5,373 nucleotides of DNA from positions 1 to 5,373 of the forward strand of contig CAMWMW010000158.1 of assembly GCA_947175455.1 (NCBI GenBank), given 5' to 3'. Origin of the DNA: an uncultured Porphyromonadaceae bacterium. Lineage in GTDB: Bacteria > Bacteroidota > Bacteroidia > Bacteroidales > Muribaculaceae. The notes below the pieces were generated by a model. The model was not told the DNA's origin. It saw nothing but the letters and a program-made list of their open reading frames with translations, and did no database searches. Made by a program: the position numbers and the translations under genes. Within the stretch, counting starts at the first letter, position 1. Each line of letters starts with the position of its first letter. Positions 1 to 5,373 of the stretch are shown one piece after another.

Positions 1-357
1 TGGCTGTAAGTCTGCGGCGCACTTCCGGAATCACGGCAACCGGACTTACAAGAGAACTGACCTTCATGTCGCGGATCTCTTCTCCACATCCTCTCCGTTG
101 AGCAGTGTGTGCTGTATGCCGTCGGCTCCGGCGGGTGTGAATGAAATTCTGATTTCGGGGAGAGATTCCACGAGAGCCCGGGTGTCGACCCCGCTGTCGG
201 CATCGGCGAAGCCGTGTCGTATCGCATATAATGTCACGGCACGGTACATCGCTCCGGAATCTACATATACATATCCGATGCGGCGTGCAAGGTCACGCGC
301 CATAGTGGATTTGCCTGACGATGAATAACCGTCGATAGCTATGATTATTTTTTTCAT
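1..357 (-). CDS. cmk: Cytidylate kinase, 5' part, frameshifted and cut by window edge
   Basis: Cytosolic (d)CMP kinase, which transfers phosphate from ATP to CMP or dCMP in pyrimidine nucleotide recycling. The N-terminus MKKIIIAIDG is followed by a P-loop, GYSSSGKS (residues 10-17), and by YVDSGAMYRA (31-40), the conserved NMP-kinase segment after the P-loop. As written, the frame ends at a TGA (64-66) after 97 residues, less than half the usual length of roughly 225-230. After Glu92 (82-84) the expected K-E-I-R-D-M is present only if the frame moves by one base: GAG AA(-) GAG ATC CGC GAC ATG AAG. The shifted frame then reads V-S-S-L-V-S-P-V-A and P-E-V-R, typical of Cmk, and stays open to the left edge. 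One base therefore appears to be missing around 79-82. The ATG at 355-357 overlaps the glgB stop as ATGA, so the two are probably translationally coupled. The identity is secure. Whether the deletion is a real mutation or a sequencing error cannot be told from sequence alone. Confidence 0.93.
79..82 (-). other. cmk: Probable 1-nt deletion (frameshift) in cmk
   Basis: The minus-strand text GTGGAGAAGAGATCCGC codes for V-E-K-R-S as it stands, leading to a stop. Adding one G (AAG GAG instead of AAGAG) yields V-E-K-E-I-R-D-M, the expected Cmk sequence. The site is a purine-rich AG run, which is prone to slippage and to base-calling error. Confidence 0.85.
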
Positions 358-1214
358 TTTTCGCTTTTCTTTCTTGGCGCCGTTTTCTTTGTAGCGGCGG
401 CTGTCTCTTTTTTTGTTGCCTTTGTTGTTTTCTTTGTCCCGGCGGGTTTGGGCTTCACCATTCTGAGCACCTGCGCTGTCCTGGCAGGCAGATAGAGCTT
501 GAGCCAGCCTTTCCCGGAGGGTGAATACAGGGGATCGGGCTGGGTGAAGTGGTGTATCGAATCGTCGATATTGCCGAAACCTCCGAAACCTGAGGCATCG
601 CTGTCAAGCACTACCTCGTATTCTCCGGCTGGGGCGAGGAATCCATAACCGCTGAAAGATTTTACAGGACTCCAGTTAAACACGAAAATCAGATCGCCGC
701 GTCGGAAAGCAAGCACCTGGTCATCGTCTTTCTCCCAAAGTTTCTCGACAGGCTCCGCCTGGAAATTGTAGTGTTTAGAGACCAGTTCCACCATAGCATT
801 GTCAAATGCATTGAGATATTTGTATTTCAGATCCTCTCTGTCTACAAGGTCCCACTGTCTGCGTGCGTATTTGTAGCTCCAGCCGTTTCCTTCACGCGGG
901 AAGTCGATCCATTCCGGATGTCCGAACTCATTGCCCATGAAATTGAGATATCCGCCGTTGATTGAGGCAAGTGTCACGAGGCGTATCATTTTATGCAACG
1001 CCATTCCGCGACCTACCGTGCCGTCGGTGTCGTCAGCCATCATGTGCCAATACATCTCCTTGTCGATAAGACGGAAAATGATTGTCTTGTCACCTACGAG
1101 CGCCTGGTCATGGCTTTCGCAGTAGGAAATCGTCTTCTCGTCGGCACGGCGGTTCGTCAGTTCCCAAAAAATGGAAGTCGGATGCCAGTCTTCATCCTTC
1201 TTCTCCTTGATCAT
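354..1214 (-). CDS. glgB: Glycogen branching enzyme, C-terminal part of interrupted glgB
   Basis: This is the distal part of GlgB, in the same frame as the upstream part and separated from it only by the TAA at 1224-1226. Homology actually begins right after that stop (W-I-K at 1215-1223); the ATG at 1212-1214 is merely the first available start. Numbered on the full-length protein, it carries GH13 region IV, C-E-S-H-D-Q-A-L (449-456), whose Asp453 is the transition-state-stabilising acid. It then has L-N-F-M-G-N-E-F-G-H-P-E-W (507-519), characteristic of eukaryote-type branching enzymes, and an all-beta C-terminal domain (about 570-670, including V-L-D-S-D-A). A Lys/Thr/Ala-rich tail (671-703) follows and looks like an extra beyond the usual end of the enzyme. 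Alone, this piece lacks the nucleophile and acid/base residues and should be inactive. Its TGA stop overlaps the cmk ATG. Reinitiation at Met418, 12 nt past the premature stop, is conceivable but speculative. Confidence 0.93.
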   Translation of the reverse strand: MIKEKKDEDWHPTSIFWELTNRRADEKTISYCESHDQALVGDKTIIFRLIDKEMYWHMMADDTDGTVGRGMALHKMIRLVTLASINGGYLNFMGNEFGHPEWIDFPREGNGWSYKYARRQWDLVDREDLKYKYLNAFDNAMVELVSKHYNFQAEPVEKLWEKDDDQVLAFRRGDLIFVFNWSPVKSFSGYGFLAPAGEYEVVLDSDASGFGGFGNIDDSIHHFTQPDPLYSPSGKGWLKLYLPARTAQVLRMVKPKPAGTKKTTKATKKETAAATKKTAPRKKSEK

Positions 1215-1223
1215 TTTAATCCA

Positions 1224-1226
1224 TTA
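1224..1226 (-). other. glgB: Premature in-frame TAA stop in glgB
   Basis: The minus strand reads ATG GGC ATA ACG GAT TAA TGG ATT AAA ATG ATC AAG GAG. Both flanks are GlgB in one frame: M-G-I-T-D, stop, W-I-K-M-I-K-E. Relatives carry a sense codon here, Tyr as I recall it for Bacteroidales and Lys in the human enzyme. A single-base change of TAT or TAC to TAA explains it. TAA also terminates ribE and the DUF4923 gene in this window, so it is an ordinary stop here. Confidence 0.92.
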
Positions 1227-2465
1227 ATCCGTTATGCCCATCGCCATGCGATAGTCGAACCCCAGTCCACCTTCCTCAAACTTCACGGCGAGACCCGGCA
1301 TTCCGCTCATCTCTTCCGCTATTGTGATTGCCTTGGGATTGATTTCGTGGATAAGCATATTGGCAAGTGAAAGGTAGACGATGGCGTTGATGTCTTCGTT
1401 GCCGTCGTAATAATCGTCGTAGCTTCCGAAAGCCTTTCCCAGACCGTGGTTGTAATACAGCATTGATGTCACGCCGTCGAAGCGGAACCCGTCGAACTTG
1501 TATTCCTCAAGCCAGAACTTGCAGTTCGAGAGCAAGAAATGAATCACGGAGTTTTTGCCGTAATCGAAGCAAAGCGAATCCCATGCCGGGTGTTCGCGGC
1601 GCCAGTCTCCATAGAAATAGAGGTCATGGGAACCGTCGAGTCTGCCCAGCCCCTCGACCTCGTTTTTCACCGCGTGGGAATGGACGATATCCATAATCAC
1701 CGCTATTCCACGCTGATGCGCGTCGTCAATGAGGCGTTTGAGGTCATCGGGTGTGCCGAAACGCGATGAGGCGGCGTAGAAGCTGCTGACGTGGTATCCG
1801 AAAGAACCGTAATAAGGGTGCTCCTGGATCGCCATTATCTGGATTGCGTTATAGCCGTCGGCGGCGATGCGGGGCAGTGTCTTTGTGCGGAACTCCTCGT
1901 ATGTGCCGACCTTCTCCTCTTCCTGTGCCATGCCTATGTGGCATTCATATATAAGAAGAGGTTTTGTGTCGGGCTTGAATTTCTTTATCTTGAATTTGTA
2001 AGGCTTCTCCGGAGCGTAGACTTCCGCGGAGAAGATATGGGTGTCGGGATCCTGCACCACGCGTGTCGCATACGCCGGGATTCTCTCTCCGCTTCCGCCT
2101 TCCCATTCGACTCTCATTTTATATAGGTCGCCGTTATGGATGAAATCGGCAGGGAAATGTCCTTCCCATACACCTCCTCCGATAGGGGAGAGTGAATAAC
2201 GCTCGTCATCTTTCCAGCCTGTGAATGTTCCGATGAGCCATATCTGTGTCGCGTTCGGTGCGTATTCACGGAAGATCCATTCGCCGTTTTTCTCACGATG
2301 AAGACCGAAATATTTATAAGCGTTTGCGAACTGGGAGAGAGAGCCGCCTGTTTCTGCGGTAACTTCCTCCATTTTTCGGATCACGTCTTCGTGGCGTCCT
2401 GTTATGGCTTCGGCATAAGGCTCAAGCCAAGGGTCATTGCGAAGAATCTCAAGTTTCTTTTCCAT
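1224..2465 (-). CDS. glgB: Glycogen branching enzyme, N-terminal part of interrupted glgB
   Basis: 1,4-alpha-glucan branching enzyme, which makes alpha-1,6 branches in glycogen in the cytosol. The reading is of the eukaryote-like GH13_8 type. After an N-terminal helical stretch comes a CBM48-like domain (about 60-145, with R-E-Y-A-P-N-A and N-G-D-L-Y-K). The catalytic barrel follows, with Y-E-C-H-I-G (173-178), region I D-I-V-H-S-H (259-264), region II G-F-R-F-D-G-V (326-332; nucleophile Asp330) and region III I-A-E-E-M-S-G (382-388; acid/base Glu384). It ends at codon 414 with TAA after G-I-T-D, where relatives read G-I-P-D-x-W-I. The next codons continue GlgB in the same frame, so the full gene spans 354-2465 (703 residues plus the stop). 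The product as written has 413 residues and lacks region IV Asp453 and the C-terminal domain, so it should be inactive. The start ATG lies 2 nt after the stop of the upstream ATPase gene, which suggests coupling. Confidence 0.95.
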   Translation of the reverse strand: MEKKLEILRNDPWLEPYAEAITGRHEDVIRKMEEVTAETGGSLSQFANAYKYFGLHREKNGEWIFREYAPNATQIWLIGTFTGWKDDERYSLSPIGGGVWEGHFPADFIHNGDLYKMRVEWEGGSGERIPAYATRVVQDPDTHIFSAEVYAPEKPYKFKIKKFKPDTKPLLIYECHIGMAQEEEKVGTYEEFRTKTLPRIAADGYNAIQIMAIQEHPYYGSFGYHVSSFYAASSRFGTPDDLKRLIDDAHQRGIAVIMDIVHSHAVKNEVEGLGRLDGSHDLYFYGDWRREHPAWDSLCFDYGKNSVIHFLLSNCKFWLEEYKFDGFRFDGVTSMLYYNHGLGKAFGSYDDYYDGNEDINAIVYLSLANMLIHEINPKAITIAEEMSGMPGLAVKFEEGGLGFDYRMAMGITD

Positions 2466-2467
2466 AT

Positions 2468-4060
2468 CTATCGGGTTATATTTTCATATTGGTCATCGTC
2501 TGCAAGAAGACAATGTCTGACGGCATTGCGGAGAGTGTCGGCGTCTTTGCCGCCTTGTCTCAGCGCGTCAAGCACGCCGTTTACATATTCGTCTCGCGAA
2601 CGGTAGCCTAAAAGCTGATGCACTCCCGAGTCGGGAAGCATCGGTTTGTGGTTGAATACTTTAAGTATTGCGTCATAATCGTTGTCGCGTACCATTGCCG
2701 CGAACTGCTCCCGGAGCCGGTTGTAGTTTTTTCTCGGTTCCAGTTTGAATACGAGTGATTTAAGATGGGTTTCAAGTGCTGTGATGCAGGAGAAGCGGGC
2801 ATCGATCTTGCATTCCACATCCCGCTTTACCTTGTGCCTGACATGCTGCAGAGCCTGCTGGTCGGCTTTCTGTTTGAAAGTGTGTATCACCTCTTTTTTC
2901 ACACGTCTCACAATCTTTTCCGCATCGCGTCCGCGTCTGCGCGCCATCACTCTGATAACACTTTCGAGGAGGAAGATGTTTTCCACTTCCGCCACTTCAG
3001 GCACCATGATCTCTTTCTTGCGGAGATAGCCTACTTCTATGTCGGTCCGTCTGTCGCGGTCAACGATTCCTCGGCTGCGGAGGTGATGCATGTTCTTGAG
3101 GTCGTTGAACGTGCGGGTGGTTTCTATGACCTTATCGCAGGAACCGAGCGGGCGGACGTTCCAGTCGCGGAACACGAGCGAATACAGCCTGAAATCTATA
3201 CTGTGCTGCGTGTCTCCCTCTATGAAAATAACCGGCTTGCGGCTGCCTGCCAGTTCAAGGAATATATCTTCGTTGAGCGGAGTGTCGCGGATTATCTCGT
3301 AGTCCCATACGCTCTGTTCGGAATCGAAGCTTTTGACCCATATGCAGGTGCTGTTGCTGCGGGAGCTTACGAAGTCTATGTCGACGGAATCGTATACGAA
3401 CGTGCAGTCCGGACGCAACGACTCGATTGAATCCCAGAGCGAAGAGATAAGCGAAGGGTGGATGAACAGCGAGGGCGAGTCGATGAATATCACCGCATCC
3501 GGCATGGCGTAGAGTACGGCGGCGATGTAATAGAGCACTGTTTTCTCACCCTGGCTGAGTGAGGATATGGTGATAAGGTCATCTCCCGCCTGGGTGGCGA
3601 ACATCAGCGAGCCTTTGTTGCGCATTATCCTGTTGCCGGGGAAGTTCTGCTCCCAGAGCCTTTTGATAATGTCAAGTTTGGTGGTCTGCAGCTTGATGCG
3701 TTTGCCGGCGCCGATCTCCCTGTCCTTGAGTTCGAGGAGATATTCCAGCTCGTCGGCGAAGACCATGTATATGAGTTTGTCGAGTTCGCTTACCGCATCC
3801 GTGCGCATGTAGGTGTGGCGGGATGCCGCCTTGCGGTACAGACTGTCGACAGATCCCTCCTTGCGCGATTCTTCCCGTTCGGGGAATGATGCCGATAGAG
3901 CCGACAGACAGTATGCACGGTTTCCTGCAAGTCTTACCATCTCTTGCATGAAACGGCTCTTGCCGGCTCCGTTGCCGCCGATCAGAGACACACGGCGTGT
4001 GCCCGACAGCGCACGCGTGTCTTTGTCCGGAAATGCGGGAGGAAGGATTACATTGCTCAT
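2468..4060 (-). CDS. ABC-type ATPase fused to DUF4435/TOPRIM-like domain
   Basis: A 530-residue single-chain protein of the AAA_15/DUF4435 type. The ATPase half (about 1-265) has Walker A G-G-N-G-A-G-K-S (28-35), an ABC-like signature L-S-Q-G-E-K (168-173), and a Walker B strand V-I-F-I-D-S-P (190-196) followed by I-H-P. Two key positions are changed. The Walker B Glu is Ser195, and the switch segment reads V-Y-D-S-V-D (222-227), where relatives have T-H-D, so the His position is Val226. The second half opens with R-K-P-V-I-F-I-E-G-D (274-283) and continues with G-I-V-D-R-D-R (331-337) and E-V-E-N (358-361), the acidic pattern of DUF4435/TOPRIM domains. A basic helical stretch (370-413) and a poorly characterised C-terminus follow. 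Related two-part systems include PARIS (AriA ATPase with AriB DUF4435 nuclease) and OLD nucleases, so a defence or nucleic-acid-processing role is possible but not shown. It lies 30 nt after ribE and 2 nt before glgB. The upstream frame is closed by the ribE TAA, so the ATG at 4060 is the first start. Confidence 0.85.
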   Translation of the reverse strand: MSNVILPPAFPDKDTRALSGTRRVSLIGGNGAGKSRFMQEMVRLAGNRAYCLSALSASFPEREESRKEGSVDSLYRKAASRHTYMRTDAVSELDKLIYMVFADELEYLLELKDREIGAGKRIKLQTTKLDIIKRLWEQNFPGNRIMRNKGSLMFATQAGDDLITISSLSQGEKTVLYYIAAVLYAMPDAVIFIDSPSLFIHPSLISSLWDSIESLRPDCTFVYDSVDIDFVSSRSNSTCIWVKSFDSEQSVWDYEIIRDTPLNEDIFLELAGSRKPVIFIEGDTQHSIDFRLYSLVFRDWNVRPLGSCDKVIETTRTFNDLKNMHHLRSRGIVDRDRRTDIEVGYLRKKEIMVPEVAEVENIFLLESVIRVMARRRGRDAEKIVRRVKKEVIHTFKQKADQQALQHVRHKVKRDVECKIDARFSCITALETHLKSLVFKLEPRKNYNRLREQFAAMVRDNDYDAILKVFNHKPMLPDSGVHQLLGYRSRDEYVNGVLDALRQGGKDADTLRNAVRHCLLADDDQYENITR

Positions 4061-4090
4061 GATATGGCGCCTGTTTGGACTGATGGTCTC

Positions 4091-4699
4091 TTACTGCTGT
4101 GATGTGATTATTCTGGCGAGGTATTTGCCGAGAATGTCGAACTCTATATTGACTTTAGTACCTTTTTCTATACGGTGGAAGTTGGTGTTGTCGTGCGTAT
4201 AGGGTATGATCGCCACTTTGAAACTGTTGTCGGTAGGTTCGCAGACAGTAAGGCTTACGCCGTTCACCGTCACCGACCCTTTGTCAACAGTGATGTATCC
4301 CTTGCGTGCCAGCTCCTTGTCGGAATCATATTCGAAAGTATAATACCAGCTGCCGTCTGCCTCGCGGACATCGGTGCATACGGCGGTCTGGTCCACGTGT
4401 CCCTGGACGATATGTCCGTCGAGGCGTCCGTTCATCTTCATGGAACGTTCGAGATTCACCAGATCTCCCGGCTTCAGGTCTCCGAGATTGGAGCGGTCAA
4501 GGGTCTCTCTGATTGCAGTGACGGTGTATGTGCCGTCGCCGGGAAGAGCTACTACCGTGAGGCACACTCCGTTGTGGGCTACGCTCTGGTCTATGGTGAG
4601 TTCGTCTGCAAAACTGCAGCGCATCGTGATGTGAAGGTTGCTTCCTTCCTCGCGGAGAGCTACTACCTCTGCCGCTTCTTCTACAATTCCTGAGAACAT
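4091..4699 (-). CDS. ribE: Riboflavin synthase, alpha chain
   Basis: Cytosolic enzyme for the last step of riboflavin synthesis, which dismutates two molecules of 6,7-dimethyl-8-ribityllumazine into riboflavin and the pyrimidinedione precursor. At 202 residues it has the normal family length. The canonical start M-F-S-G-I-V-E-E is present, and two tandem lumazine-binding beta-barrel domains are visible (about 1-94 and 95-190). The internal duplication shows in N-G-V-C-L-T-V (43-49) versus N-G-V-S-L-T-V (146-152); the second domain opens with G-H-I-V-Q-G-H-V-D (95-103). It ends with TAA. It starts 13 nt after the DUF4923 gene, with no clear Shine-Dalgarno but an A-rich leader, as is common in Bacteroidota. 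No FMN riboswitch can be placed in the 13-nt gap, so expression probably comes from further upstream. The symbol ribE is used as in many Bacteroidota annotations; ribC is the E. coli synonym. Confidence 0.97.
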   Translation of the reverse strand: MFSGIVEEAAEVVALREEGSNLHITMRCSFADELTIDQSVAHNGVCLTVVALPGDGTYTVTAIRETLDRSNLGDLKPGDLVNLERSMKMNGRLDGHIVQGHVDQTAVCTDVREADGSWYYTFEYDSDKELARKGYITVDKGSVTVNGVSLTVCEPTDNSFKVAIIPYTHDNTNFHRIEKGTKVNIEFDILGKYLARIITSQQ

Positions 4700-4712
4700 G
4701 CTGAAGTCTTTT

Positions 4713-5360
4713 TTAGTTTGATTTGAGTGCGAAGCCTACGCATAGGCCATCGTATGAATTCAAAAGAGTGGAGAGTGTTTTCGCTGCGGATATGTTGGAA
4801 TATTTTGCCACGGCATCGATGATAGCCATGAGTTTTGTGGCATCAAACATCACATCCATGGTGCTCGAAGTCTTTTGCACATATGTTTTCACCTTGCCGA
4901 GCGAAATCTTTCCCGCCGCGTTGAATTTGAATTCGAAAATACCTTTCTCCGAGCCTTGGGTTACAGTGCCTTTCAAAGTCAGTTTTTTGATTTTTAGCTG
5001 GAAGTTGCCGGAATCGTCTATGGTGAGAGTGGCGCCGGTGAGTCCGTATTTCTGATAATACGGTTTCAGCTTGGTCTCGATTGCCGCTCCTGCCGCCTTG
5101 CCTCCCGCCTGCTTGAGGAAGTTGTCTCCCTGGAACGCTACCGCCGGACCGGTGGCAAGCCAGTTCCCCTTAAGATCCTGCACCGACAGGTTGGAGCTGG
5201 AGAATACCCCCTCTATCAGGTTTCCGATAGTTTCCGAGGTGTCGCCGCTTCCTCCTAATTTCCCGAGGAGGTCTTTGAGAGACTGGGCATTGGCCATATT
5301 GGAACATGAAATAATCATGGCTACCAACATCAATAGAGTTCTGATGTGCTTAATTTTCAT
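4713..5360 (-). CDS. Exported DUF4923 family protein
   Basis: A 215-residue protein with an N-terminal export signal: basic K-I-K-H-I-R, then a hydrophobic core (about 8-18), then A-N-A-Q (23-26), which suggests signal peptidase I cleavage after Ala25. An alternative lipobox-like I-I-S-C (16-19) would make it a lipoprotein on Cys19; I favour the first because A-N-A-Q also occurs in relatives as I remember them. The mature part matches my recollection of DUF4923: L-K-G-N-W and G-P-A-V-A-F (63-76), G-G-K-A-A-G-A-A (86-93), alternating beta strands around 108-175, and N-S-Y-D-G-L-C-V-G-F (201-210). This suggests a lipocalin-like beta-barrel in the periplasm or envelope; the function is unknown. 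The start lies 13 nt from the right edge after an AT-rich leader. No promoter can be called in so short a stretch. It is probably the first visible gene of the run, with ribE 13 nt downstream. Confidence 0.88.
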   Translation of the reverse strand: MKIKHIRTLLMLVAMIISCSNMANAQSLKDLLGKLGGSGDTSETIGNLIEGVFSSSNLSVQDLKGNWLATGPAVAFQGDNFLKQAGGKAAGAAIETKLKPYYQKYGLTGATLTIDDSGNFQLKIKKLTLKGTVTQGSEKGIFEFKFNAAGKISLGKVKTYVQKTSSTMDVMFDATKLMAIIDAVAKYSNISAAKTLSTLLNSYDGLCVGFALKSN

Positions 5361-5373
5361 ACTGTTATATTAT

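Noticed and set aside
79..84. Programmed -1 frameshifting in cmk
   Set aside because: Rereading one G would restore K-E-I, but the site (GGAGAAG) is not a slippery X-XXY-YYZ heptamer and I see no downstream stem. I know of no cmk that uses frameshifting.
354..1214. Deliberately split two-chain branching enzyme started at Met418
   Set aside because: Reinitiation 12 nt after the stop is possible, but the split falls inside the catalytic barrel and only one codon is abnormal, so a simple nonsense change is far more likely.
1224..1226. Stop-codon recoding of TAA in glgB
   Set aside because: TAA terminates ribE and the DUF4923 gene normally here, and there is no known TAA reassignment in Bacteroidales.
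2765..3430. Long plus-strand open frame (221 codons) opposite the ATPase-DUF4435 gene
   Set aside because: It lies wholly antisense to a gene with clear motifs, its translation shows no recognisable domain, and long antisense frames are expected in GC-moderate coding DNA.
4061..4090. Promoter or terminator in the ribE to ATPase gap
   Set aside because: Thirty bases with no clear Bacteroidota -7 element and no stable hairpin with a T-run.
4175..4693. Plus-strand open frame (172 codons) opposite ribE
   Set aside because: It is antisense to a certain riboflavin synthase gene and its translation has no family-like features.
1..5373. CRISPR arrays, tRNA or rRNA genes, insertion sequences
   Set aside because: Almost every base is inside a protein-coding gene; no regularly spaced repeats, RNA-gene signatures, transposase motifs or terminal inverted repeats are seen.

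Overview
The window looks like chromosomal DNA from a gut-type member of the order Bacteroidales, with a Muribaculaceae-like relative as my best guess. The clues are a DUF4923 exported protein, which as far as I know is Bacteroidales-typical, a eukaryote-type (GH13_8-like) glycogen branching enzyme, the Cmk N-terminus MKKIIIAIDG, moderate GC, and starts without clear Shine-Dalgarno sequences. The family placement is an inference from remembered family patterns, not from a database search.

All genes lie on the minus strand and are read right to left in one tightly packed, probably co-transcribed block. From the right edge they are: a secreted DUF4923 protein (4713-5360), riboflavin synthase ribE (4091-4699, 13 nt later), a 530-residue fusion of an ABC-type ATPase with a DUF4435/TOPRIM-like domain (2468-4060, 30 nt later), glycogen branching enzyme glgB (354-2465, 2 nt later), and cytidylate kinase cmk (from 357 off the left edge, overlapping the glgB stop by 4 nt as ATGA). 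No gap exceeds about 30 nt, and I see no RNA gene, mobile element, CRISPR array or convincing terminator.

Two of the five genes are broken as written. glgB has an in-frame TAA at codon 414, with unmistakable GlgB sequence continuing in the same frame on both sides. It separates the nucleophile and acid/base residues from the third catalytic Asp. cmk has a one-base deletion near position 80; shifting the frame restores conserved Cmk sequence to the left edge. These lesions are about 1.15 kb apart, so they are either recent mutations or consensus errors in a draft or metagenome assembly.

The most interesting gene is the ATPase-DUF4435 fusion. Its architecture resembles single-chain PARIS (AriA plus AriB) and OLD-family defence proteins. 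Its P-loop, signature motif and TOPRIM acids are intact. However, the Walker B glutamate is Ser195 and the switch histidine position is Val226, so it may bind ATP without normal hydrolysis. It sits between housekeeping genes, which suggests either a domesticated role or a core-genome guardian.
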